Shown: piece after piece, positions 42,633 to 52,152 of the stretch | Layout of the letters: each line of letters opens with the position of its first letter | Position numbering within the stretch: the first letter of the stretch is position 1 | NCBI GenBank assembly: GCA_964544475.1 | Contig: CAZJBS010000011.1 | Coordinates: 1 to 64,000 of the forward strand | Source of the DNA: CAZJBS01 sp964544475 | Lineage (GTDB): Bacteria; CLD3; SB21 | Direction of reading: 5' to 3' | DNA length: 64,000 nt | The notes under the pieces: model-generated | Seen by the model: the letters and a program-made list of their open reading frames with translations, nothing else | Database searches by the model: none | Told to the model about the DNA's origin: nothing | Position numbers and translations under genes: made by a program

Positions 42633-44030
42633 ATGACTTCGAAACCTGGTACAGCGGAAAATCCGCTGCGAGTGGCCATTATTGGTTCGGGACCGTCTGC
42701 CTTTTACGCCGCGGATCATCTTCAAAAACAGACCGGTATCACAGTTCACGTCGACATGTTCGACCGGCTTCCAACGCCGTTTGGATTGGTTCGTGGAGGT
42801 GTCGCCCCGGATCATGCCAAAATCAAATCCGTCACGAAGGTCTATGACAAAATTGCACAAAATCCAAATTTCAGATTCTATGGCCATGTTGAATTCGGGA
42901 CGAATCTGACGCATGACGACGTGCGGAATCACTACCACCAGGTTATCTACGCAGTCGGAGCGCAGACAGACAAGTCGATGGGCATCCCCGGTGAAGATCT
43001 GCCGGGCAGCCATGCCGCCACAGAATTTGTAGCATGGTACAACGGTCATCCGGATTACCGGAATCTTAAGTTCGATTTGACTCTGGAAAAAGCCATCGTG
43101 GTCGGTGTCGGCAATGTGGCCATGGATGTCGCGAGGATATTAGCCAGCAGTAACGAGGAATTGAGAGCGACGGATATCGCCGACTATGCGCTGGAAGCAT
43201 TGAAAGACAGCCGCGTCAGGGAAATCGTCGTGATTGCCCGCCGTGGACCGGCGCAAGCCGCCTTCACAAACCCCGAAATCAAAGAGCTTGGCGAGATGGA
43301 GGAATCGGATGTCTCGGCCATGCCATCCGAGGTGGAATTGGATGAATTAAGCCGGGAAGCTCTGACGGCCAATCCGGACAGCACGGTTGACAATAATGTG
43401 CGATATTTGCAGGAATATGCCCGGACGCCGCTCAAGGGTAAGAAGAAGAGAATCACGATGAGGTTCTTGCTTTCACCTGTTGAAATTCTTGGATCCGGCC
43501 GTGTCCAACACGTTCGGGTCGTCCGGAATGTTCTTCAGAAGGGAAGCGACGGTTCCCTGAAAGCCAAAGCAACCGACCAATTTGAAACCATAGATGCCGG
43601 GCTCATTTTCAGGTCCATTGGGTACAAAGGTGTGGCATTGCCGGGCGTTCCTTTTGACAACAAAGCCGGTATCATACCGAATCAATCCGGACGAATTTAC
43701 GATCCGCTACAACAGCAGCTCCTGACGGGCGAATACGTGGTCGGATGGATCAAGCGGGGTCCCAGCGGTGTCATTGGCACCAACAAACCGGATGCGATCG
43801 AAACCGCCAATCTCATGCTGGAGGATGCATCCTCCGGAAAGGTCATGGCGCCGGGTCAGCCGGAAAGAGCGTCGCTGGAGAGCCTGTTGACCAGCCGAAA
43901 AATACGATTCATAACTTATCAGGATTGGCTGAAACTGGATCAGATTGAATTGGAAAGGGGGAAGGCCGCGTCCCGACCCAGGGTCAAACTGACTGACGTG
44001 GAGGAGATGCTCAAGGCTGCGGGAAAATAA
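42633..44030 (+). CDS. ferredoxin-NADP reductase, adrenodoxin-reductase type
   Basis: This is a 465-residue FAD enzyme. The FAD-binding GxGPSAFYAA motif (VAIIGSGPSAFYAADHL) is at residues about 14-30, the adrenodoxin-reductase signature MFDRLPTPFGLVRGGVAPDH at about 42-61, and the NADP-binding VVGVGNVAMDVARIL at about 157-171. The GWIKRGPSGVIGTNK segment matches FprA-type enzymes. It moves electrons between NADPH and ferredoxin, and could recycle ferredoxin reduced by the 2-oxoacid oxidoreductase at 33900-36739. Confidence 0.93.
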   Translation: MTSKPGTAENPLRVAIIGSGPSAFYAADHLQKQTGITVHVDMFDRLPTPFGLVRGGVAPDHAKIKSVTKVYDKIAQNPNFRFYGHVEFGTNLTHDDVRNHYHQVIYAVGAQTDKSMGIPGEDLPGSHAATEFVAWYNGHPDYRNLKFDLTLEKAIVVGVGNVAMDVARILASSNEELRATDIADYALEALKDSRVREIVVIARRGPAQAAFTNPEIKELGEMEESDVSAMPSEVELDELSREALTANPDSTVDNNVRYLQEYARTPLKGKKKRITMRFLLSPVEILGSGRVQHVRVVRNVLQKGSDGSLKAKATDQFETIDAGLIFRSIGYKGVALPGVPFDNKAGIIPNQSGRIYDPLQQQLLTGEYVVGWIKRGPSGVIGTNKPDAIETANLMLEDASSGKVMAPGQPERASLESLLTSRKIRFITYQDWLKLDQIELERGKAASRPRVKLTDVEEMLKAAGK

Positions 44031-44046
44031 TCAGAGTTGCTTCTGA

Positions 44047-44071
44047 AAAGGCCGCCACGGGCGGCCTTTCT
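44047..44071. terminator. bidirectional terminator
   Basis: AAAGGCCGCC-ACG-GGCGGCCTTT is a ten-base perfect stem between the convergent reductase and metH-like genes. Confidence 0.85.
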
Positions 44072-44075
44072 CATT

Positions 44076-45896
44076 TCAGGCGACTTCTTCCCATTTTCGC
44101 TCATCAAAAATCAATTGACGGGCCAATTCCCGTTCCTTTTCATCCATCTTATAGAGCGGCATGATCTTCTGGGCGTTGACAATAGCCATGTCAAGACCTG
44201 CTTCAATGGCATAGTGCAGGAACACGGAGTTAATCACATGCCGGGCCTCCGGCGCCAGACCGAAGGATATGTTACTGACTCCAAGAAGTGTCTTGCATTT
44301 CGGAAAGGCCTGCTTGATCAACCGGATCGCCTCAATGGTTTCGATGCCGGCCTTCCGAAATTCTTCGTCGCCGGAGCCAAGCGTGAAAGTCAGCGTGTCG
44401 AAAATCAGATCTTCTTCACGCATGCCGAATTTGGTTGTGGCAAGCCGATGAATGCGCCGCGCAATTTCGAGCTTCTTTTCTCGGGTTTTGGCCATGCCAT
44501 TCTCGTCGATCGTCAGAGCGACGACGGCCGCCCCGTACCGTCGGCACAAGGGAAGAATGTGATTCAGACGTTCTTCACCGTCCTCCAGATTGATCGAATT
44601 GACAATCGCACGCCCGCCAAGCAATTGGAGGGCCCTTTCAATCGTGGGATACTCCGTTGAATCAATCATCAGCGGTATGGAAACCTGGGTGTTGAAACGG
44701 CTTACGACCTCTTCCATGTCCTTCACCTCGTTCCGACCGACGTATGCCACACAAATGTCAAGCATATGGGCGCCTTCACGGATCTGCTCCTTGCCCAACG
44801 ATACCATCTCATCGTAATTTTCGTCGTTCAGTAATTCCCTGAATCTCTTGGAACCGTTGGCATTGGTTCGTTCACCGATGATGATTGGCGGAGGATCCAG
44901 ATGCATGGGGACCGGAGCGTAGATGGAAGCCGTGGACGGTGTGTAATTCCAGGAACGGACCAGCGGCGCCATCGATGACACGGCCTGGACCAGCGCGCGA
45001 ATGTGATTTGGCGTTGTCCCGCAGCAGCCGCCAACGATGTTGACGCCGAAATCACCAACAAAATGGGCAAGCCACCTGCTGAGCTCTTCCGGGGTCAGAT
45101 GGTAATGGGCCTTTCCGCCGATGTTCTCAGGAATGCCGGCATTGGGCATGCAGAAGACGGGTTTAGGTGAATTATGGCACAGGTAACGGATGTGGTCCGA
45201 CATTTCCTGCGGCCCCGTTGCGCAATTCATTCCGACAACATCGACGAGATCAAACGGTTCAAGGATTGTGAGAGCGGCTCCGATTTCGGTACCCATGAGC
45301 ATCGTGCCGGTCGCTTCCATCGTGACCGACGCGATTACGGGAATCCGCTGACGCCGTTCTTTGAACAGATCTTGTGCGGCGCACAAGGCGATCTTGGTTT
45401 GAAGAATGTCCTGACAGGTCTCAATGCAAAACATGTCCGCTCCGCCATCCAACAAACCGGCCATCTGGACATAAAATGAATGCCGCATGGTCTCGAAATC
45501 GATGTGCCCAAGCGAAGGCAGTTTGGTTGTGGGGCCGATGGAGCCCGCCACGAATCGGCGTTTATCCGGTGTCGAATAATCCAGGGCACATTGTTTCGCG
45601 AGATGGGCTGCGGCTTTGTTCAACTCATAGGCCTTGTCCTGCAGGTCGTATTCCGCAAGAACGATGGACGAACCTCCAAATGTATCGGTTTCGATGACAT
45701 CGGCGCCGGCATCAAGGAAATCCGTGTGTACGATTTGCATGGCGGCTGGTTTCGTGAGCACCAGGTATTCATTACAACCATTGTAAGCCTCGCCGCCAAA
45801 GTCATCCGCCGTCAGATTCTGACTCTGTAAATTGGTGCCCGTAGCTCCGTCAAAAACGAGAACGCGCTCATGCAGAAGTTCAAGGAATGTTTTCAT
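44076..45896 (-). CDS. metH: MetH N-terminal half: homocysteine and methyltetrahydrofolate domains only
   Basis: This is a 606-residue protein, about half of a full cobalamin-dependent methionine synthase (about 1200). Residues 1 to about 310 form the homocysteine barrel with zinc ligands in GMNCATGP and GGCCGTT. About 330-606 form the pterin barrel (IIIGERTNANGSKRF, LDICVAYVGR, DSTEYPTIERAL). The protein stops at DERKWEEVA, where the cap and B12-binding domains would begin. The stop is followed at once by a terminator and a convergent gene, so no downstream remnant exists. Either the B12 and reactivation domains are separate genes elsewhere, or it works with another corrinoid protein. Confidence 0.88.
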   Translation of the reverse strand: MKTFLELLHERVLVFDGATGTNLQSQNLTADDFGGEAYNGCNEYLVLTKPAAMQIVHTDFLDAGADVIETDTFGGSSIVLAEYDLQDKAYELNKAAAHLAKQCALDYSTPDKRRFVAGSIGPTTKLPSLGHIDFETMRHSFYVQMAGLLDGGADMFCIETCQDILQTKIALCAAQDLFKERRQRIPVIASVTMEATGTMLMGTEIGAALTILEPFDLVDVVGMNCATGPQEMSDHIRYLCHNSPKPVFCMPNAGIPENIGGKAHYHLTPEELSRWLAHFVGDFGVNIVGGCCGTTPNHIRALVQAVSSMAPLVRSWNYTPSTASIYAPVPMHLDPPPIIIGERTNANGSKRFRELLNDENYDEMVSLGKEQIREGAHMLDICVAYVGRNEVKDMEEVVSRFNTQVSIPLMIDSTEYPTIERALQLLGGRAIVNSINLEDGEERLNHILPLCRRYGAAVVALTIDENGMAKTREKKLEIARRIHRLATTKFGMREEDLIFDTLTFTLGSGDEEFRKAGIETIEAIRLIKQAFPKCKTLLGVSNISFGLAPEARHVINSVFLHYAIEAGLDMAIVNAQKIMPLYKMDEKERELARQLIFDERKWEEVA

Positions 45897-45913
45897 GACC
45901 GTCCTTCTTAGAC

Positions 45914-45948
45914 AAAAAAAGCGATTCCGCGTTGACGGAATCGCTTTT
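45914..45948 (-). terminator. terminator after ahcY
   Basis: On the minus strand, GCGATTCCG-N6-CGGAATCGC is followed by seven T. It separates ahcY from the following metH-like gene, so the two need not share a transcript. Confidence 0.92.
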
Positions 45949-45983
45949 CACTTACGGAAGTTGCCGTCAAACAAGGTGACGTG

Positions 45984-47318
45984 TCAATACCGGTACGAAT
46001 CGGGTTTGTACGGGCCGTTGACATTGACACCGATATACTCGGCCTGTTCTTTGGAGAGTACTTCCAGATCGGCGCCGATTTTCTTGAGATGCAAACGGGC
46101 GACCATCTCATCCAGATGTTTTGGCAAAGTGTATACGTTTTTTTCATAGTGGTCATGCCGATTCCACAATTCCATTTGGGCGAGCACCTGGTTCGAAAAC
46201 GAATTGGACATTACAAAACTCGGATGGCCCATGGCGCAGCCCAGATTGACGAGGCGGCCTTCCGCAAGAACAAGGATATCTTTTCCGTCCACCGTGTATT
46301 TGTCCACCTGAGGTTTGATCGTCTCCTTGGTGTTGCCATACTGGGCGTTCAGCCAGGCCATATCAATTTCGATGTCGAAATGACCGATATTGCACACAAT
46401 GGCTTTGTCCTTCATCGCCTTGAAATGGCGGCCGGTCACGATATTCTTGTTGCCGGTCGCGGTGACGATGATGTCGGCCTCCTTGACCGCGTCATCCATT
46501 CGGCGAACTTCGTAACCTTCCATCGCGGCCTGCAGTGCGCAAATAGGATCAATCTCGGTGACCAGCACACGCATCTTTGCCTCGCGCAGGGATTCGGCAG
46601 AGCCCTTGCCCACATCACCAAATCCGGCCACCACGGCGACTTTGCCGGCCAGCATCAGGTCAGTGGCCCGCCGTATGGCATCGACCAGCGACTCACGGCA
46701 GCCATATTTGTTATCAAACTTGGATTTCGTAACCGAATCGTTGACATTGAAAGCGGGAATCGGAAGTGTTCCCTTGGTTACGCGCTCGTACAAACGGTGG
46801 ACGCCAGTCGTCGTTTCCTCGGAAATCCCCCGAATACCGGCCACCAATTCAGGATACCGGTCAAGGACCATGTTGGTCAGGTCGCCGCCGTCGTCGAGAA
46901 TCATGTTTAGGGCTTTGCGTTCTTTACCAAAAAACAGCGTTTGCTCAATGCACCAGTCGAATTCCTGTTCATTCATGCCCTTCCATGCATATACAGGAAT
47001 GCCTTTGGCGGCAATGGCGGCGGCGGCGTGATCCTGCGTTGAAAAAATATTGCACGATGACCAGGTGACTTCGGCGCCCAATTCAATAAGTGTCTCAATA
47101 AGAACGGCCGTTTGGATGGTCATATGGAGGCATCCGGCGATGCGGGCGCCCTTGAGAGGCTTCTTAGAGCCATATTCTTCACGGATGGCCATCAAACCCG
47201 GCATTTCCGCTTCGGCAAGTCTTATTTCTTTGCGGCCCCACTCCGCCAAAGACATATCTTTGACTTTAAATGGCGCATAAGCCGGTACCTTCGATGTCAT
47301 TTTTTCTGCGACGGACAT
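45984..47318 (-). CDS. ahcY: AhcY, S-adenosylhomocysteine hydrolase
   Basis: This is a 444-residue enzyme that cleaves S-adenosylhomocysteine to adenosine and homocysteine with tightly bound NAD. Typical segments: CLHMTIQTAVLIETLIELGAEV (substrate domain), SCNIFSTQDHAAAAIA, GVHRLYERVTKG, the NAD-binding VVAGFGDVGKGSA, CNIGHFDIEID, GRLVNLGCAMGHPSFVMSNSF, and the C-terminal DSYRY. AAGGAG lies eight bases before the ATG. It supplies homocysteine to the MetH-like protein just downstream, completing the methyl cycle. No S-adenosylhomocysteine or SAM riboswitch was recognised upstream. Confidence 0.97.
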   Translation of the reverse strand: MSVAEKMTSKVPAYAPFKVKDMSLAEWGRKEIRLAEAEMPGLMAIREEYGSKKPLKGARIAGCLHMTIQTAVLIETLIELGAEVTWSSCNIFSTQDHAAAAIAAKGIPVYAWKGMNEQEFDWCIEQTLFFGKERKALNMILDDGGDLTNMVLDRYPELVAGIRGISEETTTGVHRLYERVTKGTLPIPAFNVNDSVTKSKFDNKYGCRESLVDAIRRATDLMLAGKVAVVAGFGDVGKGSAESLREAKMRVLVTEIDPICALQAAMEGYEVRRMDDAVKEADIIVTATGNKNIVTGRHFKAMKDKAIVCNIGHFDIEIDMAWLNAQYGNTKETIKPQVDKYTVDGKDILVLAEGRLVNLGCAMGHPSFVMSNSFSNQVLAQMELWNRHDHYEKNVYTLPKHLDEMVARLHLKKIGADLEVLSKEQAEYIGVNVNGPYKPDSYRY

Positions 47319-47468
47319 TGAAACTCCTTGATTTCTGTGTAATTCCTAGAACACCCGATTGTAACGATTTCAGGCCGCAATTTCAACAGTTTTGAACAAA
47401 TTGACCTTGTTTTTTGGCGTGTGGAAACGGATATTGGCACGATTCCACAAACCTGAAAGGAAAATCGC

Positions 47469-49238
47469 ATGGTCCGGATCTTTGCACTCTCGGTGGTATC
47501 GCTTTTGATTGCCTGCGGCAAGTCATCGAAGGATGAAGCGGCGGATTTTCTCAAGAAATACAACGACCAATACCAACAGCTCTATTATGCATCCTCAAAA
47601 GCACAGTGGCTGGCCAGCACAGACATAAGCCCCGAGCATGACAGCCTGGCGGTGGTTGCCGGGAAGGCGTACGCGGCCTTTGTCGGAAGCAAGGAAAACA
47701 TCGCCAGGGTCAAGGCCCTTCTGGCCCGGCGCGCGGATTTGGAGGATATACAAGTCCGGCAACTTGACAAGATATGGTTGGACGCCAGTCACCAGCCGGG
47801 CACGATTCCTGATGTTGTCGATGAACTGCTGAAAACCCAGGCGGCGGCGGCAAACAAACTGTATTCTCATGAGTTCAAGTATGGCAATAAGGCAATCAGC
47901 GCCAATGAAATTGACCGGTTGCTGCTGACATCGCAGAATCCCAGGGAAAGGGAACTCGTGTGGATGGCTTCAAAAGAAGGCGGGGTGGCGCTTCGTGAAG
48001 ACCTGTTGAAACTGCAGGGGCTCCGGAATCGTGTGGCTCGGGAGATGGGATACTCTTCGTTTTTTGATCTGGAAGCCATGGACTATGGTTTGAAGTCGGA
48101 AGAGATGATGGCGATGGTCGATGGGTTCTTGAAAGAAATTCAGCCCTTGTACGAGGAACTGCACACGTACGTGCGATATGAACTGGCCAAAGAGTACAAA
48201 CAGCAGGTGCCAGACTACCTGCCTGCCCATTGGCTCACCAATCGTTGGGCTCAGAACTGGCCCGGACTGGTGGATGGCGTGACTTCAGAAGGGGAAATTC
48301 CTGGCAAGTCGAAAGAGTGGGTTCTCCAGCAGGCGGAGGATTTCTATGTCAGCATCGGATTTGAAAAACTTAATGAGGGATTCTGGACGAATTCCGACCT
48401 CTATCCGGCCGATGTGGCCTCGGGCCGCAAGAAAAACACGCACGCGTCGGCATGGCATCTGAATCTGGACGACGACTATCGATCGTTGATGAGCGTGGAG
48501 CCGAATTTTCGTTGGTTCAAAACAACCCATCATGAATTGGGGCACATTTACTATTTCAGGTCGTACTCCACGAAAGATGTGCCGTTGACGCTTCGGCAGG
48601 GCGCGAACCGCAGCTACCACGAGGGCATGGGGGATCTCATCGCCATCGCCGCCTCGCAAGAAGCCTATCTCGAAAACCTTGGGCTGGCCTCATCGACCAA
48701 GAATGACGAGATTATCCGATTGCTCAACGATGCCCTGAGCAGCAGTTCCATCGTCTTCCTTCCATTTGCGGCCGGTACCATGACTCACTTTGAATACGAT
48801 CTATACGAAAAAGATCTGTCAGCGGACCAGCTTAACCGTCGCTGGTGGGAATACGTCAAAAAATACCAAGGCGTCGTGCCGCCCGTGGAAAGAGGGGAGT
48901 CGTACTGTGATGCGGCGACCAAGACGCACATCATCGACGATCCGGGGCAATATTATGATTACGCACTTTCATGCGTTTTGAAATTCCATCTGCACAATCA
49001 CATAGCCCGAAACATCCTCAAGCAGGATATTCGCAACTGCAATTATTACGGCAACAAGGATATTGGCAAATTTTTGAGCACGATCATGTCGGCCGGCGCC
49101 AGCAAGGACTGGCGAAAAGTTCTCAAAGAAACAACGGGCGAGGACCTATCGGCCAAGGCGATGATCGAGTATTATCAGCCGCTCTATGAGTGGCTGAAGA
49201 AGCAAAATGCGGGGCGCAAGAAAACGGTATTGGGTTAG
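47469..49238 (+). CDS. M2-family metallopeptidase lipoprotein (ACE-like)
   Basis: This is a 589-residue protein with a lipoprotein signal (lipobox LLIAC, Cys16). The zinc site is His355 and His359 in HHELGHIYYF, with a probable third ligand Glu385 in YHEGMGDL. The order and ALR/TLRQGAN-x-x-x-HE context match peptidyl-dipeptidase A (angiotensin-converting enzyme family M2). The distance from the second His to the Glu is two residues longer than in human ACE. It is a single catalytic domain on the outside of the cytoplasmic membrane or in the outer membrane. It is likely to remove dipeptides from peptide C-termini. Confidence 0.9.
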   Translation: MVRIFALSVVSLLIACGKSSKDEAADFLKKYNDQYQQLYYASSKAQWLASTDISPEHDSLAVVAGKAYAAFVGSKENIARVKALLARRADLEDIQVRQLDKIWLDASHQPGTIPDVVDELLKTQAAAANKLYSHEFKYGNKAISANEIDRLLLTSQNPRERELVWMASKEGGVALREDLLKLQGLRNRVAREMGYSSFFDLEAMDYGLKSEEMMAMVDGFLKEIQPLYEELHTYVRYELAKEYKQQVPDYLPAHWLTNRWAQNWPGLVDGVTSEGEIPGKSKEWVLQQAEDFYVSIGFEKLNEGFWTNSDLYPADVASGRKKNTHASAWHLNLDDDYRSLMSVEPNFRWFKTTHHELGHIYYFRSYSTKDVPLTLRQGANRSYHEGMGDLIAIAASQEAYLENLGLASSTKNDEIIRLLNDALSSSSIVFLPFAAGTMTHFEYDLYEKDLSADQLNRRWWEYVKKYQGVVPPVERGESYCDAATKTHIIDDPGQYYDYALSCVLKFHLHNHIARNILKQDIRNCNYYGNKDIGKFLSTIMSAGASKDWRKVLKETTGEDLSAKAMIEYYQPLYEWLKKQNAGRKKTVLG

Positions 49239-49267
49239 GCCTTCCTGTTGTTGCAGAGGCATATCGG

Positions 49268-49696
49268 ATGGACGAATTTAGAAAGCAGTTTCCCGTCATC
49301 TACGAGACCCCAGTCGCATGGGGTGAGATGGACGCATTGGGACACGTCAACAACATTATTTATTTCAGGTACTTTGAAAGCGCTCGCTCGGAATATTTTC
49401 AACAAATGGGTCTCTGGGACTCGGTCCGCCAGACAGGCGTGGGAGTCATTCTGCACTCGACGAGTTGTCGCTTTCGGAAACCATTGACGTATCCGGATCA
49501 TGTGCTGGTAGGCGCCCGCGTGACAGAAATCCAATTGGACCGGTTCACGATGGAATACGGAGTCTACAGTCGTGCCATGTCATCACTGGTTGCCGAAGGA
49601 AAAGGAACGATCGTGGTCTATCACTATGGCAACAATGCCAAATGCGACATGCCTGAGACCATGCGCCGGGCCATTGACCATGTGGAAGGGCGATAG
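49268..49696 (+). CDS. hotdog-fold acyl-CoA thioesterase (4HBT type)
   Basis: This is a 142-residue protein starting MDEFRKQFPVIYETPV, 29 bp after the peptidase stop; a longer frame would overlap that gene. WGEMDALGHVNNIIYFRYFESAR carries the 4HBT catalytic Asp and the usual active-site pattern. FRKPLTYPDHVLVG and LVAEGKGTIVVYH complete the single hotdog domain. Such enzymes hydrolyse acyl-CoA thioesters; the chain length is unknown. It ends three bases before the convergent MoeZ-like gene. Confidence 0.87.
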   Translation: MDEFRKQFPVIYETPVAWGEMDALGHVNNIIYFRYFESARSEYFQQMGLWDSVRQTGVGVILHSTSCRFRKPLTYPDHVLVGARVTEIQLDRFTMEYGVYSRAMSSLVAEGKGTIVVYHYGNNAKCDMPETMRRAIDHVEGR

Positions 49697-49699
49697 AAT

Positions 49700-50863
49700 C
49701 TAGTATCGGGGCAGTGTTGGGTCGATTTCTTCCGCAAACGCCAGAATACCGCCCTTCAGATTCCTCACGTTGGTGAAGCCCTTTTCTTTGAGCCACTGGA
49801 CCGCTTGAGCGCTTCGGGCGCCATACTTGCAGTGAACGATGACCGGTCGGTCCCTGGCTATGCGTTCCACCTTTTCAGGAAGGGTACCCAAAGGAATAAG
49901 TTCGCCGCCGATGTTTACAATGCTGTACTCAAAATGCTCCCGGACATCGATAAGCTGAAACATGACATTACGGTTCATCATGTCCTTTAGCTCGCGTACA
50001 GAAATCTCATTGGTTGTCGGCAAATCAGCCATGGAAGGTTTCAGACCGCAGAATGATTCGTAGTCGACCAGCCTGGTTTGAGATGGATGATCACCGGTCA
50101 GAGGATTGGCCGGATCCCTGCCAAAACGCAAAATCCTGGTGTCGAAACGAAGAGCCTCGAATATAAGGAGGCGGCCTGAGAGAGGTTCTCCGATTTTCGC
50201 GACGATTTTGATCACTTCGCTGGCCTGCAGACTGCCAATGATGCCAGGCAATACGCCCAAGACGCCGGCCTCAGCACAACTGGGCACAGCACCGGGATCG
50301 GGAGGAACCGGATAGAGGTCCCTGTAATTGGGGCCGGTGTGGCCATGGCTATCCGTCCAGTTGAATACAGATACCTGTCCATCAAACTGAAAAATAGAGC
50401 CGTAAACCAGGGGTCTATTCAGGAGTACGCAGGCGTCATTGATCAGATATCGGGTCGGAAAGTTGTCAGTACCATCGGCGATGACATCATAGTCCTTGAG
50501 CAGGTCCAGCGCATTCGAGGAGGACACGAGGATCTGATGGAGTTGGAATGCGACATCAGGATTCATTGCCGACAGGCGACGCGCGGCGGCTTCGGTTTTC
50601 GGTTTCCCAACGTCCTCCGTGGTATAGAGAACCTGGCGTTGGAGATTGGAAACATCGACGACGTCAAAATCGACAATGCCGATCGTTCCAATTCCTGCGG
50701 CAGTCAGGTAAGCCAGCAGGGGACAGCCCAATCCGCCGGCCCCGATGACAAGGACTTTGGCGGTTTTCAGTTTCTGCTGGCCCTCGATGCCAAATTGAGG
50801 CAGGAGAAGATGGCGACTATAACGGGCGAATTCGGAAGGTGAGAAAAGCTCTCCTGAAACCAC
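49700..50863 (-). CDS. MoeB/ThiF-type E1 adenylyltransferase fused to rhodanese (MoeZ-like)
   Basis: This is a 387-residue protein if started at GTG 50863; upstream codons overlap the thiolase gene. The N-terminal E1-like domain (ARYSRHLLLPQFG, VIGAGGLGCPL, DFDVVDVSNLQRQ, PSCAEAGVLGVLPG) adenylates a ubiquitin-like sulfur carrier. The first zinc-binding CxxC of E. coli MoeB is replaced (GPNYRDLYP). The C-terminal rhodanese domain (about 290-387) has the catalytic Cys in HCKYGARSAQ. It probably supplies thiocarboxylated ThiS, MoaD or CysO-type carriers for thiamine, molybdopterin or cysteine synthesis; which one cannot be told. Confidence 0.88.
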   Translation of the reverse strand: MVSGELFSPSEFARYSRHLLLPQFGIEGQQKLKTAKVLVIGAGGLGCPLLAYLTAAGIGTIGIVDFDVVDVSNLQRQVLYTTEDVGKPKTEAAARRLSAMNPDVAFQLHQILVSSSNALDLLKDYDVIADGTDNFPTRYLINDACVLLNRPLVYGSIFQFDGQVSVFNWTDSHGHTGPNYRDLYPVPPDPGAVPSCAEAGVLGVLPGIIGSLQASEVIKIVAKIGEPLSGRLLIFEALRFDTRILRFGRDPANPLTGDHPSQTRLVDYESFCGLKPSMADLPTTNEISVRELKDMMNRNVMFQLIDVREHFEYSIVNIGGELIPLGTLPEKVERIARDRPVIVHCKYGARSAQAVQWLKEKGFTNVRNLKGGILAFAEEIDPTLPRY

Positions 50864-50865
50864 AG

Positions 50866-52152
50866 TTATTTGCGCTCCACGATCATCGCGCCCCCCTGTC
50901 CTCCCCCTATGCACAACGTAGCGAGGCCAAAGTCGACGTTGCGCCGCTTCATTTCCTTCAGGAGTGTGATCACAAGGCGGGTGGCAGACGAGCCAACGGG
51001 ATGTCCCAATGCGATGGCACCGCCGTTGACGTTTAGAATATCTCGGTTTATCTCGCCGATGGCGTCCGACTGATCTAACACGTGTTTCGCGAAATGACCT
51101 GACGCGAAACAGCGTTCGTTGGCGATCACCTGGGCGGCGAAGGCTTCATTCATTTCAATCAAGCGGACATGTTTCATAGAAAGCCCGGCCCGCCGAAGGG
51201 CAACCGGCGTACTGTAAGCCGGTCCCAGTCCCATGCGTTCCGGTTCAAGGCCGGCGAATCCGAACGACCTGACATAGCCAAGTATGGTGAGACCCAGAGA
51301 CTTGGCCCGGTTCTCTGACATCATCAAAACAAAAGCCGATCCGTCGGTGAGTTGGCTGGAATTGCCTGGTGTGACGGTGCCCATTCGCCGATCAAATACG
51401 GGTTTGAGCTTGCCCAGGGCCTCCATCGTCTGGTTTTTTCGAATCCCATTGTCCTCGTCCACGACGGTCTTGTAGGAAGGCGGCATGAAAACAGGAACCA
51501 TTTCCTCCTTCAGAATCCCAGTGTCCGTGGCCTTTGTGGCCCGTTGATGACTGAGCAGGGCGAATTCGTCCTGCTCCGTCCGCGTCACGCCGAATTCCTT
51601 GGCCAGAACTTCTGCCGTCTCTCCCATATTGAGTCCGCAGAATCCATCGGTCAGTCCGACCTGCAAACCAATGACGGGTTTGAAATCGGAGAAGCGCAAT
51701 CTGGTCATGACACCCATCTTCTGTCCCATTGAACGGGCTTTGTAAAAATCGCCCAATTTCCTTGCGAACGATGGCGGGTAAAGCACCGGAATATTACTCA
51801 TGGATTCGACGCCACCAGCCACAACGGTCTCGCATAAACCGGCGGAGATATGAAGGTATGCATCGACGATGGCCTGCATGCCGCTTGCGCAATTCCGTTG
51901 CACCGAGTAGGCAGGGACATCCCTGGGCAGGCCGGCTTCCAAAGCGATAATCCTCGCAATATTGGTTGCCTCCGGCGGATTCGCGATATTGCCGACAATC
52001 ACTTCATCAATGTCCGATCCATCAACATTGGTCCGAGCCAACAACTCCCGGATGGCGAACTTTCCAAGATCGACGGCGGTAAATCTGGCAAAGGCAGTGC
52101 CGGCTTTCATGTAAGCTGTGCGGCAGCCGTCGACAATCACGACCGGATTCAT
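50866..52152 (-). CDS. thiolase, fatty-acid-oxidation type (FadI/FadA-like)
   Basis: This is a 428-residue thiolase: acylated Cys in VQRNCASGMQAIVDAY, His in NVNGGAIALGHPVGSSATR, and second Cys in CIGGGQGGAMIVERK. The insertion between the two halves and the overall length fit 3-ketoacyl-CoA thiolase of the FadI kind rather than the shorter acetoacetyl-CoA type at 41360. Its start overlaps the ClpX-like gene stop by four bases (ATGA), and it is followed at once by the MoeZ-like gene, so three functionally unrelated genes share a unit. No fadB/fadJ is adjacent. Confidence 0.9.
   Translation of the reverse strand: MNPVVIVDGCRTAYMKAGTAFARFTAVDLGKFAIRELLARTNVDGSDIDEVIVGNIANPPEATNIARIIALEAGLPRDVPAYSVQRNCASGMQAIVDAYLHISAGLCETVVAGGVESMSNIPVLYPPSFARKLGDFYKARSMGQKMGVMTRLRFSDFKPVIGLQVGLTDGFCGLNMGETAEVLAKEFGVTRTEQDEFALLSHQRATKATDTGILKEEMVPVFMPPSYKTVVDEDNGIRKNQTMEALGKLKPVFDRRMGTVTPGNSSQLTDGSAFVLMMSENRAKSLGLTILGYVRSFGFAGLEPERMGLGPAYSTPVALRRAGLSMKHVRLIEMNEAFAAQVIANERCFASGHFAKHVLDQSDAIGEINRDILNVNGGAIALGHPVGSSATRLVITLLKEMKRRNVDFGLATLCIGGGQGGAMIVERK

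Noticed and set aside
47319..47468. SAH or SAM riboswitch upstream of ahcY
   Set aside because: The region is short and shows no aptamer-like stems or conserved core.
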